Of a DNA stretch of 64,000 bases, positions 1 to 10,300 are shown one piece after another; the first letter of the stretch is position 1, and each line of letters opens with the position of its first letter. The stretch spans positions 15,689,646-15,753,645 of the forward strand of contig NC_052399.1 in assembly GCF_009389715.1 (NCBI RefSeq). The letters are read 5' to 3'. A program made the translations under genes and the position numbers. The notes beneath the pieces are model-generated. The model was not told the origin of the DNA, searched no databases, and saw only the letters and a program-made list of their open reading frames with translations. Source of the stretch: Phoenix dactylifera (lineage: Eukaryota; Streptophyta; Magnoliopsida; Arecales; Arecaceae).

Positions 1-1
1 C

Positions 2-190
2 CAACACTCTAAGTCAAAGCATATAGAGATTAGGCATCATTTTATTAGGGATCATGTGCTGAAAAATGATGTGATGATTGAATATGTATGTACTGAAAAT
101 CAATTGGCCGATATCTTTACAAAGCCCCTTTGTAAAGATAGATTCAACTTCTTAAGGAATGCTTTGAGCTTGTATGATCCTAGCAAATAA
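2..190 (+). CDS. copia pol polyprotein, C-terminal end (RNase H), partial
   Basis: The frame is open from the window edge to a TAA stop. It carries the copia RNase H tail: [15 protein letters not shown], then [13 protein letters not shown], closing about 20 residues later with SLYDPSK. The Q.ADIFTKPL motif is diagnostic of Ty1/copia elements. RNase H removes the RNA strand during reverse transcription inside the virus-like particle. Only about 62 codons are visible. There is no frameshift in this piece, so the polyprotein end is intact here. The reading frame starts upstream of the window. Confidence 0.92.
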   Translation, partial: QHSKSKHIEIRHHFIRDHVLKNDVMIEYVCTENQLADIFTKPLCKDRFNFLRNALSLYDPSK

Positions 191-563
191 ATTGAACTTG
201 TATTGCATTGCCTTGCTACTCAAACTAGTAATCCACCTCAAGGTAAACATAAGTGAAAGCATGAATTCATCTAAGCTAAATGACGAACTGTTTGACTTTC
301 CGGAGGATGGTTACCCTCCCTTGGACTCTTCATGGAGATATTTTCAGAGCCTATTTCATAGGTATTCGAAATTTGGTCAAACATTCCTCATTTCAATATT
401 AATAATTCAAAAATCATTATCAAATTATTATAGGATGTATTATTAAGAGGGAAGATCACAAACAAATTCACTCTGTGTTTATCGAAAGAAATCATGTTGA
501 TTAAGGTGATTAAATAAAAAAATTGGGAAAAGATAGAATTCAGTCTGAAATTTTTCAGTGCCG

Positions 564-752
564 GAGACGTCTCTGGCAAATCGCAGAGACGTCCCTCCAG
601 GCGAGACGTCTCGCCTTAGTCGCGGAGACGTCTCGGGGACCGAACGAGGGTTTTTAAATAGGTCGAAACAGCTCGAGCCGACCCGAGCTTTCCCTTTCAT
701 TCCCGACAAAAACAAAAACCCTAGCCTCCATTTTTCTCCAACACAAACCCTA
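564..752 (+). promoter_or_regulatory. GACGTC palindrome cluster, TATA-like box and telo-boxes before the envelope-like ORF
   Basis: Four GACGTC cores start at 566, 588, 605 and 627 (spacings 22, 17 and 22). The third lies in a perfect 16-bp palindrome, GGCGAGACGTCTCGCC, at 600-615. A TATA-like TTTTTAAATA follows at 651-660, and two telo-box words AAACCCTA lie at 716-723 and 745-752 in a CT-rich leader before the ATG at 789. ACGT-core palindromes are known bZIP-binding sites, and telo-boxes are common in plant 5' leaders. The same GACGTC units fill the U3 of this element's LTR. That this is a working internal promoter is inference. Confidence 0.45.
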
Positions 753-788
753 GCCTCTTTCTCCTCATTTCCCTAGGATTTCCATTCA

Positions 789-2231
789 ATGGCACCCAAA
801 AGAGCTAGGAGGACTGGTGGGAGGCGTCCTAGGGCAGCGGCCGACGGTGAGGAACGGAGGGAAGAACCTTCCGCGCCGTCTCCTCCGGTTGCTCCGCCGA
901 CCACAACCATTTCCTGTGCAAATCGCACAGTGACAACCGGGAGGTACATAGATTTTCATTTTCTAGATAATGAGGGGTTCTCTATTGGAGAGAGACTCCG
1001 AGCCCAAGGGTGGGAGCACCTTTGTACCCTCAATACCTCGACCTACCCCGGCCTTGTTAGAGAAATGTTTAGTAATATGGCTTTAGGGGACTTAGGGTAC
1101 ACTGCATATGTCCGGGGGACATTAGTAGAAATTAATGAGGACATCTTATCCACTGTTTTGCAAATCCCTAAGGACGGTGAGGCTCCAACCTCACATCCCC
1201 AAAGGAAAATAGCCCTAAACTTACTTTTAGGACGAGAGGACTGCGGCCCTCTTGATGTAGTGAACTCACAAGACCTAAATGCCGAGATGAGATTACTTTT
1301 AAGTATTGTCAACCGGGTCTTGTTTCCTAAAACCGGTCGCTTCGATTTTGTTTCGAAGCGAGATTTAGTTATCATGCACCATATCCTACTAGGGATTCCT
1401 CTAAACCTCCCTAGACTTATGTTAAACTACATTGCTCTATGTCATAGGTATTCTAGGTTTAGTATACCCTATGGCATGATATTTACCCTAGTATTTAAAC
1501 ACTTTAAGGTTCACATTCCCGAAAATGAACCTGCAAAACCCTTGAGAAACACCGACTACTATAATGAGGGCACAATGCGAAGAATGGAGTTTCAAAAGGT
1601 AGATGGGTCTTGGGTCAAGGTACCAAAAAGAAAAGCTCAAACCCTAGAGCCTGAGATCCCACATCAGGAGTCTGACCACCACTCTCCTCCACCCAGCCAC
1701 ATGGATTTCCCTGATATACCCTCCAGCTCAGCTGGACCTTCCACATCCATGCCACCACCTCCTCCAGTCAGTGGGCCCTCCTTCCTATCAGAAGACCAGA
1801 TGCGTACCTTAGCATCTGTCATTTGCCAGCAGATGAGGGAGGAAATGAGATCCATGATCTCTACTGAGTTGGCCCCCATCAGAGCTTCACATGAAGAACT
1901 TCTACAAGAGCTGAAGGAAATTAGAGCTCAAATTGAAGCTACAACGCAAGAAATAGTTGGTGTGGGTGCCACCCAAACAATCAGATCAATTGAGCTAAAG
2001 GACAGCTTGAAGACCATTTCAAAGAGTCTTAAAGAGTTGACAAGCCCAGGAGGAAATGTGGGCACCTTGGTTGCCCAACTTAGAGGAAGAATTGAAATGG
2101 CAACCATAGAATTTGAAGCACTCATGGCAGCCTTCCATAAGTCACAGGGAGATCAGTTCAAGACCCTAATGGATTCAATCAATGCATTTATAGATGCAGC
2201 TTGTAGGGCTTATGAGCAACGTCGCCGATAA
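789..2231 (+). CDS. Sirevirus envelope-like / 'putative plant transposon protein' ORF
   Basis: The product is 480 residues and starts at the first ATG after a CT-rich leader. Residues 1-45 are basic and Pro/Ala-rich (MAPKRARRTGGRRPR). Residues about 50-260 form a globular region with the look of the plant transposon domain found in Sirevirus third ORFs (YIDFHFLDNEGF, HHILLGIPLNLPRLMLNY). A Pro/Ser-rich linker follows at about 295-335. A helical, probably coiled-coil tail (about 335-478) ends in RRR. I see no signal peptide and no convincing transmembrane segment, so membrane fusion is not supported; 'envelope-like' is a positional name. The ORF is intact, so the copy is not very old. Function is unknown; host nucleic-acid or gag binding would fit the basic ends. 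Confidence 0.8.
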   Translation: MAPKRARRTGGRRPRAAADGEERREEPSAPSPPVAPPTTTISCANRTVTTGRYIDFHFLDNEGFSIGERLRAQGWEHLCTLNTSTYPGLVREMFSNMALGDLGYTAYVRGTLVEINEDILSTVLQIPKDGEAPTSHPQRKIALNLLLGREDCGPLDVVNSQDLNAEMRLLLSIVNRVLFPKTGRFDFVSKRDLVIMHHILLGIPLNLPRLMLNYIALCHRYSRFSIPYGMIFTLVFKHFKVHIPENEPAKPLRNTDYYNEGTMRRMEFQKVDGSWVKVPKRKAQTLEPEIPHQESDHHSPPPSHMDFPDIPSSSAGPSTSMPPPPPVSGPSFLSEDQMRTLASVICQQMREEMRSMISTELAPIRASHEELLQELKEIRAQIEATTQEIVGVGATQTIRSIELKDSLKTISKSLKELTSPGGNVGTLVAQLRGRIEMATIEFEALMAAFHKSQGDQFKTLMDSINAFIDAACRAYEQRRR

Positions 2232-2519
2232 GGGACTTTTTGTAGACATCTAGGGATCTTCTTTTTGTATACCCTAGGCTATTTTGAAACACTTTTTGTA
2301 GTAGAAATCAATACTTGTAATGATTTCTTCTTTTAACTATGTACTGACTTCAAAGTTTTACAATGATACATGAATACAATTTCTTTTGAAACCTTGTGTA
2401 TGTGCTACTGTGTATGTGATTCTGTGACTGTGTATGTGTTTCTTGTGATGTGCCATAAAAATCTCATAACATACCTTAAGTATTCAAATTCAACACAACT
2501 TATCCATGCATATGACACA

Positions 2520-3119
2520 GGGGGAGCACATCTTGTGATAACTATGTTAAACAAAAAGAGGAGTCTGAAATGAATTCCAAAACAAAGGGGGAGAGATATG
2601 AATGACTAAAATTCTTTAATAGAAATAACTTGGACAGGGGGAGCACAACTTGAATCTCCTTGAGTAGTTCATAGAAGGATAATTTGTCCCCTTCATTGTT
2701 GATGACAAAAAGGGGGAGTAGATATATAGAAGGGGGAGTAGAACCAATATGGATATTGGATACATTGGAATGCAAAATACGAAATTCATACTCCAAAGTT
2801 GAATTAGAAAAGATAAAATTGAAAAATATTGGCTTTTAGATAATTGCCCTTCTGGAAAAGAAAGGGGGAGTCAAAAAGAACTTAGCTTTCAAATTTTAAC
2901 TTAATTCAAATTCAGTTGATATGCTAAAATTGCTTAAGAGCTATAAAGATCAATCTTATGTATAATGATAGAACTGAAAATTGACTATTTTGAATTATGC
3001 ACACTGTATCTAGCTCTAATCAAAACATTATGCTTGTACATCTGATCAAATACTGTGTATATGTTTAAATTTCAAATTTTGCATATACTCAGTGTTTTGT
3101 CATCATCAAAAAGGGGGAG
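2520..3119 (+). other. array of seven polypurine tracts upstream of the 3' LTR
   Basis: GGGGGAG occurs at 2520, 2587, 2637, 2712, 2732, 2864 and 3113, usually preceded by A-rich bases. The last one, AAAAAGGGGGAG, lies two bases before the LTR start and is the natural plus-strand primer. Multiple polypurine tracts in this position are an established Sirevirus signature. The intervening DNA is AT-rich and non-coding. Confidence 0.85.
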
Positions 3120-3310
3120 ATTGTTGACCCCCTAATGGATTTTTGATGAATACAAAACACTAGAGTATAATTCCATTTATCTTAACAATTTAATTGAGGA
3201 TTTCATGTATTTTATTAAGAATATTGTTAAGAAATGTCTAGGCAAGTTCCCATGATTTTTTTAAGGACTTATTGAAGAATTTTTGAGATGAAAGAAAAAG
3301 TTCAGGGACA

Positions 3311-3915
3311 GCCGAGACGTCTCCGGGTTGTCTCAGAGACGTCTCTGGCACAAACAGGAAGAACTGGCACGTCTGGAGACGTCCCCGGCACCTGCCGAGT
3401 CGTCCCCGCAATAGCGGAGTCGACTCTCTCAGTAGCGGAGTCGACTCTCTCAGTGGCGGCAGAAAGGCAGTTTTCAAGAGATATGCGCGAGACGTCCCCA
3501 CCGTACGCGGAGTCGTCCCCGCACGTAAAAAGCAGACTTCCCGAGTCATCCCCGAAGTAGCGGAGTTGGCTCTCTCAGGGTTTTCCAGAGGATGTCATTT
3601 TCGGTGATAAGGCAGCGGAGACGTCCCCTGAAAGAGCGGAGTCGACTCTCTCAGAGAATTCCAGAAGACATGTTTTTCGGAGTTATAACAGCGGAGTCGT
3701 CCCCAAGGCAGCGGAGTCGTCCCCATGCAAAAAGTGCAAACAAGCCGAGACGTCCCCGTAAAGTACAGAGACGACCCTCTCAGAAAAACAGAAAAACAAG
3801 GATTCAAATGATACAATTCCAGAGTCGTCCCCGTAAAGTGCCGAGTCGACCCCAAACAAAGTGAAAAGTAAATTTATACAGCCGAGACGTCTCGCGTTGA
3901 AGCGGAGACGTCTCC
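3311..3915 (+). repeat. degenerate ~21-bp tandem units in LTR U3
   Basis: Around twenty units of the form GCGGAG(A/T)CG(T/A)C(C/T)CC lie here. The cores are either GACGTC, a palindrome, or GTCGAC/GTCGTC. The clearest exact pair is AGCGGAGTCGACTCTCTCAG, repeated with a 21-bp step near 3413 and 3434. Other early cores are spaced 22 bp (3316 and 3338). The near-helical spacing would put successive sites on a similar face of the DNA. CpG density is far above the flanks. Confidence 0.8.
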
Positions 3916-4011
3916 GGAGCGCCTGGGACGCGACTGACAACTTTTGCAGGTTTGGTTTGAATTTCAAATCTCTTTTACTTTATCTCTAACGGCTATATTT
4001 GCTTTTTGGGC

Positions 4012-4019
4012 TATAAAAG
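4012..4019 (+). promoter_or_regulatory. LTR TATA box
   Basis: TATAAAAG sits in the context GGGCTATAAAAGGG, downstream of the U3 unit array and followed by a CA-rich leader (CTTCTCAACAACTCTTCACC). This is the expected place for the pol II promoter that starts genomic RNA. Confidence 0.8.
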
Positions 4020-4732
4020 GGACCTCTTAAGTGCTTCTCAACAACTCTTCACCAACCCAAAGCTAGATCATTTAAGAGAGAAGCAAGAGAGAGAAGTTCA
4101 AGGGAGTGAGTGCATTCAAGTGAAGAAATCAAGTGCTTTCAAGCTTCCCAAGTGATTTCAAGCTCAACCACTCTCTTTCGCTCGGGATTCAAAGCTCATA
4201 CTCAAGCCTACGCGATCCACATCGGAAGAATCATCATTTCCCACGCTTCCAACGGCAAAAGGATTCTTCCGGGTTCTATTGTTTATCATTGTCATATTTG
4301 CTTATTTAGAGCTTTTCAATCCTTTGTAAAACCTTTCATTGTGGTGCTTGTTCCAGTCAAGGGACTTGGAACAAGGGAAAGGCGTCCCAAGCCTAAGTAA
4401 AATTGGGGGTTTTAGGGTTTGTTGTTAGTCCGGTGTAAAACAACGAGTTGGGTAGTGAACTCGCAAAACTACCGTACTGTAATCGTGGATTATAGTGGAA
4501 ATTCCCAAAGGTGCTTTGGGGAGTGGATGTAGGAGCAGTGGAGGCTCCGAACCACTATAAAAGCTTGTGTTTGCGATTGTTTGTCTTCATAGCTTTATTT
4601 TAGCTTTAGCTCATACATTTGTGTGTTTTATTTTTTAATTAGACAAAAGTTTTAAAACACCCAATTCACCCCCCCTCTTGGGTGACCATCTCTGGGCAAC
4701 ACTAACACCCTCGCCTTTGCCTATCCACATCG

Positions 4733-5248
4733 GCACTGTTGTCTAATAATTGTTAGACAGGATGTCTGACCTAAAAACAAAGTTATTAACCATTAAGAAG
4801 AAATCCGCTCACACTGCCTACTTTGAGATCCATAATTACTGCAACTAAGAACCGGCAAGCATAGCTAAGCCACTTAGCAGGCATCTAGAGTAGCATCTTT
4901 TGACAACAAAAATTAGTATTCTTATTAGCCAACAAGGATCTCATTAACCCTACAAACCTCATTTTAGGCATAGTAATTTACCAAGACATTGCACTGTTGT
5001 CTAATAATTGTTAGACAGGATGTCTAACCTAAAAACAAAATTATTAACCATTAAGAAGAAATTCGCTCACACTACCTACTTTGAGATCCATGATTACTAT
5101 AACTAAGAACCGGCAAGCATAGCCAAGCTACTTAGCAGGCATCTAGAGTAGCATCTTTTGACAACAAAAATTAGTATTCTTATTAGCCAACAAGGATCTC
5201 ATTAACCTTACAAACCTCATTTTAGGCATAGTAATTTACCAAGACATT
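4733..5248. repeat. two tandem 258-bp copies
   Basis: The unit starting GCACTGTTGTCTAATAATTG is repeated head-to-tail at 4733-4990 and 4991-5248. By eye the copies differ at about ten positions. All are transitions, mostly C-to-T or G-to-A, as expected from decay of methylated cytosines. No gaps are needed to align them. The unit overlaps the end of the gene fragment described next. Confidence 0.85.
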
Positions 5249-5380
5249 GCGATAGCCATGTAGGCACCATCATAGTTGTTGCTTAGCTCCTTTAATCCAT
5301 CCGATGTATCCATCTTAAAGCATTTACGAGATCTAAGGTCCCCCGTTGCTGTGAAAGACTAGATGGTCTTTCGATCAAAC
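5001..5380 (-). pseudogene. unrecognised gene fragment: exon flanked by splice-like sites
   Basis: On the minus strand, bases 5380-5240 form a 141-nt exon-like block between a CAG acceptor and a GTAAAT donor. It reads FDRKTI, stop, SFTATGDLRSRKCFKM and on to DGAYMAIAMS. A second acceptor (TTTTTAG) ends at 5029, and the next block joins in phase to give W-LDILSNNY-stop. One in-frame stop (probably CAG to TAG) breaks the first block. I do not recognise the protein. The 258-bp duplication copies the intron and the start of the second block. The piece is probably a remnant of a host gene, perhaps moved by an element; the coding claim rests only on the open, splice-bounded frame. Confidence 0.3.
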
Positions 5381-5440
5381 CTGAACCCTAAATCAAAATG
5401 TTAGATAGCATAATGGATCATGTACATTTAATTTATATTA

Positions 5441-6357
5441 GGATTTTTGCATATATAACACTTGAAAATACTCAATTGCATATTCATTCTTATAAAGTTG
5501 AAATCTGCATATTTACTCCTAGATCGAGTTCTTTTTGCATATCTATTCCTGCAGTAACTTAACGTCAAATGGTGTTGTTAAATAACCATCAGAGTGTTAT
5601 TAAATTTATGAAATGTTATTTTTGCTTTCATAGAAGAAGCTCTAAACATTAACATTAAAACATTATTCAAAAGATGATGTGGTTAAATTGTTATTAAATT
5701 TATGAAATAATCCTTTACTCTCTCAAATCTGACTCTAAATATTAAAATTAAAATTAAGATGTTGTTTAAAAGCTGAATCATACCCTTACCATCTAGTAAA
5801 GCATAAAACTTTTAACCACCAAGATAATATTTGGTAATAACTTAAAATGCTGATTCATTTTACTTGCCATGAATGAAATTATCTCTACTAGCTTATGAAA
5901 ACTGATGCAATACAAACTTCATTGTCTTTTTGGATTTTTTTTCAAAACTTTGTTATTTAAAATAATCAAAAGATATTAAAAAGTACTGTTAGTTCTATGT
6001 GTTTTTCTACATCATATATTATTTTCCATGAAAGTTTTTCTTTTAAAAATTACATGATTTATGATATTTTTTTCTAATGAACCGTTACTTTAAGGTGTCA
6101 TTGAGTGTTGTCTTAGTAGTTTAGAGTTTTGTATTGTTTTAAATTTAATTTTTCCAGAGTCATTCATGTGAGGGTAAAAATATCATTTCATAAATCTATT
6201 AACATTTTATTTGTAATTTAATAATGTTGTCTAATGTGAGTGATGGCAAAACTAACTATGTAAAAAGAACTTGATCTAGGAATAATTTTATAAATTATAA
6301 TTTTGCAATGGTAAATATACAATTGGGAATTATACAATGGTATACAAGCCAAATCTC
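5441..6357. mobile_element. foldback MITE with 10-bp target duplication (Mutator-like)
   Basis: The ends are inverted and imperfectly complementary over roughly 200-250 bp. For example, CCTAGATCGAGTTCTTTTTG in the left arm matches CCTAGATCAAGTTCTTTTTA read from the right arm, and TTATGAAATGTTATTTTTG matches TTATGAAATGATATTTTTA. The same word ATTTATATTA flanks both sides (5431-5440 and 6358-6367). Long inverted arms with a 9-10 bp duplication fit Mutator-like MITEs. There is no coding capacity; the element is AT-rich throughout. Confidence 0.75.
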
Positions 6358-6367
6358 ATTTATATTA

Positions 6368-7340
6368 TTATTCTAATTTAGAAAATAATTTATGTTGGTT
6401 TTAGATATAAAATCTCCCACTAAGCAACAATTAGCATTTCCAACCAATCATGGCTCTATACACGATTTCCGTGCATGTCAGTTGGGGTGGTAATTGGGCA
6501 GGTTAAGTTGGATTCAGATTAGATCATGTCAAGTTTGAATCAAGAACTCTTTTGCTCATACCCATCCCATTTATATAATTTTTTTTTTAAAAAAACCCAT
6601 CATATTTATATGTGTTGTAAAGAATAAATCCATATATTTTTTTTATCTTAGCCATAGTCCATAGACTAAAATAGAAAATTAATTTAAATGGGAAAAAAAT
6701 CATAAATCCAAAAAAGACATTGGCTAGACCACCTTCTCTTCGCTCTATTTTATTTTGTTCTATTTTTTGGTCATTATTTGCACAGACTTTCTTATCATCT
6801 AAATAGATCTTTAGTTTAAGCCATGGTTCATCGCATAACAATAATCAGATTGCATGATGGATGTTAATAATTTAATTAATACATAATGATCTATCCAAGT
6901 TAAATAGCCAAATCTAACCCAATTATAATCGAATAAATCTTAATTACGTAGTATAAATTTAAATTAAGTATAAAAATTCTCAGCCAAATTTATTCATATC
7001 TTATCAGAATGAAGGCAAACTGGCTCTGGCTGGCAAGTCTAGGTCAGAATTTGTTACTTCCATAAGCCGGCCTTGCCGCAATACACACGTAGACAAGTTG
7101 TGAGATGATCCTAGTTTGGATGTTCCGAGTTTGAGCTAAAATGATCAGAGGGACGCGCAAATCTCAAAACCTGCCGTGTATTGAGATCAAAGTTCGCACC
7201 GGCTTGCCGAGAAAAACCGTGCCCAAGAAAACACGGAGAAAATTTTCCGGCCCAACGTTTAGGCATCAGCCGACTCCTCCTTTATCCACCTCTTCCCATT
7301 TCCCCTCCGCACGCGCCCCGCGGTTCCAAAGCAGCGAGAC
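6368..7340. other. intergenic / promoter region of the DUF3082 gene, no gene seen
   Basis: This is AT-rich DNA with A and T runs near 6570-6660, turning GC-rich from about 7140 toward the start codon at 7341. I find no TATA box close to the ATG. A CT-rich leader (CCTCCTTTATCCACCTCTTCCC) precedes it. Confidence 0.5.
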
Positions 7341-10300
7341 ATGCTCCATTCTCATCACCTCCTCTCCCGCTTCTCCCCTCTCCCTCCGTCCCGCCACCAA
7401 CCCCAACCGCCCCATTCCCCACCTCTCTTTTGCCTCCGCCCCGCCCCCGCCGGCCGGACGGCCGTCCGCGCCGCGGGGCCCCGCCGGTGGCTCGCCGAGC
7501 TTCCCGAGGCCGTGGCCCCTCCGCCGCAAGGTTCCGACGATGGTGGCGGCCCCGTCGAGCTCCCGCCCTCGTCAACCTCCACCCTCTTTGCCGTTGGCGA
7601 CAACCCTTCCTCTCTCCAGACCGCCACCAGCATCCTCCTCACCGGCGCCATCTCCGTCTTCCTCTACCGCTCCCTCCGCCGCCGCGCCAAGCGCGCCAAG
7701 GAACTGGTACCCCTTTTCCCTCCTCCCTTGCTCTCTCCCTCTCTCTCTCTGTGTGTGCGTATGTTTGATTACACTCTTATCTGAGGGGGTACTTGCTTGG
7801 TGGTCTAGAGGGTGAGGTCGACTGGGATGAAGAAGACGAAGGATCTTAAGGAGGAGGCTTTGGATAACTTGAAGGCCATTGGGGTGGCTCCGGTGGCTCC
7901 GGTGGAGGCTGGGGCCCCGCCCTCCCCTGTGCAGGCCTTTTTAGGTTCCATTGCAGCTGGCGTCATTGCTGTCATCCTCTACAAGTTCACCACCACCATA
8001 GAGGCTGCTCTCAATCGCCAGGCAGTCTCGGATAGCTTCTCGGTCAGTGCCGCGTTTGCATGTTTTATGAGCTTCTCTAGTGTTTGAATTTGTTCTGTTC
8101 TGTGCCATTTTGCTGATTTGATTAATAATTAGAATCAATTCCAAAGTTATTTCGTTGGCCTTTTTTTCTTTGAATTGGGCCTTTATTAGTTCAGCTAGAA
8201 TCTTCTATGATGCTCCAACTTGTGATATGTTTTTCCCACCAAACAGAGACACGTACCCTGGAAAATGGAGAGCGGGAAAATAGTATTATACATTGCATTA
8301 GCTAAATTAGAGTCTTTCATTTGGCTTCCATTTCATGTGTGTTTTGCAAGATAACTTATTTTGTTAGGAACCAAAGTGACCATATGCATAGGCTTAACCT
8401 TGTAACAACCATGGGTTGCTTGCTCAATAATCACTGCCTCTGTAGTAGTTTGCTCTAGTGAGAAAAATTAACATGATGATGTCATGTTAATTAAGTTATA
8501 GTGGCATAAACATGTGCATAGAGTGATAAAACGAGGAAGAGATCCGGAAGAATGTAATGGAAAATTAGGTAATAATAAGAGAACAAGAAGGAATAATAAG
8601 AGAAGACAAAATGTTTGACTCTTTGGTTCTTTCAGTTCAAACTGGTCAGCATGTTATTAGAGAACTCTTTTGCTGTAGAGTTCCAGTATTATGGGAGCAA
8701 CTTACATTATGGTTTATGTTTGATGCCATAGTTTACTAAATCTTACTTTTTGGATCAAGTTGATCTTAGTAAATCTATTAGTAGTTCATAGTAAAGGTGC
8801 CCAAAGCATGTACTGTTATGTCATCATTAGAACCCATAGGATCACTGATTTATTCTACAAAACAACTAAAGCAGTTTCGGGTTACAATAATATTTTTGCG
8901 AGAAAATGTTTTGCGATTGGCTTCGAACAATTGTGGCTTAAAGTAAATTGGATTTTGTTTTTTTGTGATTCAACTTCCAAGGCATTATGATTTGGATCAC
9001 ATGTCCATCCAAATGCTATCCATGGAACTTCTTTTTATCCTTTTTTCCTTATGCCTAACATAATTTATCAGCTCAAACTTCAAAGTAAGTCAAATCAAAA
9101 TCATCACATCCAATTTATGTCGAACTGATATGTTCTGTAAAGCACATGGAGGAAATGATAAAGGGAAGACCCATGGATGGTATTTGCATGGATGTGGATG
9201 GGATATGGAGTACAGCACTTTTGAAGATTAAAACTATAAACCAATATTTACATCTAGAAGCTTGTCCTTAAGAATATAGTCATTTATAATTCATATTTCA
9301 ACTAGATGGATGGGCTTCAAGGATAAAGTATCTCCCATCTTTATGTAAATATTATTGGTAAATGATCATGAGGTAAGTTCATAAATATGAAAAGAATGCA
9401 ACTGCAATTTTTCTGTAAAAATCTTGTTATTCTACAATAGTTTGCCAGCCTTATAGCTTCAATCTTTACATTGTGCTTTCAGTATTTCGAAACAATTCAC
9501 ACGATAGCATGTTTTGGCTCATGTAGACATGTTGATTGGTCATCTTTAATTGGATTTGAAACTCCAAGTAATGTTGTATAGAGATTACAGACACTGAGTG
9601 AGGAGTAGAAATTCCATGACATGAAAATTATAATCATCTGACTTTGTCAAAGAACCATGTGGACAGTGAGGTCAAACGTATTTAGCATGGGATAAAATAT
9701 TACCATGGGGAGGGGCCACATTGAGGTTGAGGGAGAAAAGTTGGATATGAAGAATTCTTTGTGGAAGAGCTTTATAGATTGTTTAATGAGCTTGACCTTG
9801 TGATTGGAGAGGCAAATATCATGAACATCAAAAAATGATTATGTTATTCTATCAACACTTGTAATCTAAATAAAATTTTTGTAAGGGAATCAGGGGCTAT
9901 TATGTCACAAAAATTTGGCAAGCACAGAAATACAGGGTATATGTTTGTTTCATCGGAATACATTAATCCTGTCAAATTGGGAGGACATCTTCCATGTATC
10001 TTCCAACGTGTTGCCACAATAACTCCCTTTCGAGCTCTACAGTAGCTGGGCCCCATGCTTTTATTCTTTTTCCTTTCTTTTTTTCTTTCATTTGATGAGT
10101 TGTCATTCAACATGAAATCCTATCACAGTGGACCCAAACTGGCAATCTCTGAAAAAATGGGCATCACACTTGTACAAAACCTTAAAACTCCTTACTGCTA
10201 ATCTTAACAAAGCATCTTCACTGGAAAATTTAGCTCATGAAATTTTGTTAGCCAATTTTTTGCATTTTGACTGACTCTGATGAAAAGACCACTACCTATT

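Larger units (their letters stand above)
1..4701 (+). mobile_element. 3' part of a Sirevirus-type Ty1/copia retrotransposon
   Basis: Read left to right, the stretch holds the last codons of a copia polyprotein, a 0.6-kb spacer, an envelope-like ORF, a 0.9-kb non-coding region dotted with GGGGGAG tracts, and a long terminal repeat. An extra ORF after pol, several polypurine tracts and long CpG-rich LTRs are known hallmarks of the Sirevirus (SIRE/Maximus) lineage. The 5' LTR, gag and most of pol lie outside the window, so autonomy cannot be judged. The LTR begins TGTTG and ends CAACA, an inverted pair. The five bases after it, CTAAC, would be the target duplication if the same word precedes the missing 5' LTR. 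Confidence 0.9.
3122..4701 (+). repeat. 3' LTR of the Sirevirus
   Basis: The LTR starts TGTTGACCCC directly after the last polypurine tract and ends GGGCAACA, giving a TGTTG/CAACA inverted end. At 1580 bp it is within the usual Sirevirus range. U3 carries a dense array of GAGACGTC/GAGTCG units. A TATA box at 4012 separates U3 from R. The tail holds a C-rich run (CACCCCCCCTCTTGGG), typical just inside Sirevirus LTR ends. The exact right border (4701 versus 4707) cannot be proved without the 5' copy. Confidence 0.85.

Noticed and set aside
789-2231. reading the third ORF as a true viral envelope protein
   Set aside because: No signal peptide, fusion peptide or transmembrane helix is visible. 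The position after pol is the only support for that name.
7141-7815. 224-codon plus-strand frame and antisense frames over the first DUF3082 exon
   Set aside because: These are GC-rich shadows. The frame starting at 7341 is the only one that joins exons 2-4 into a membrane protein.
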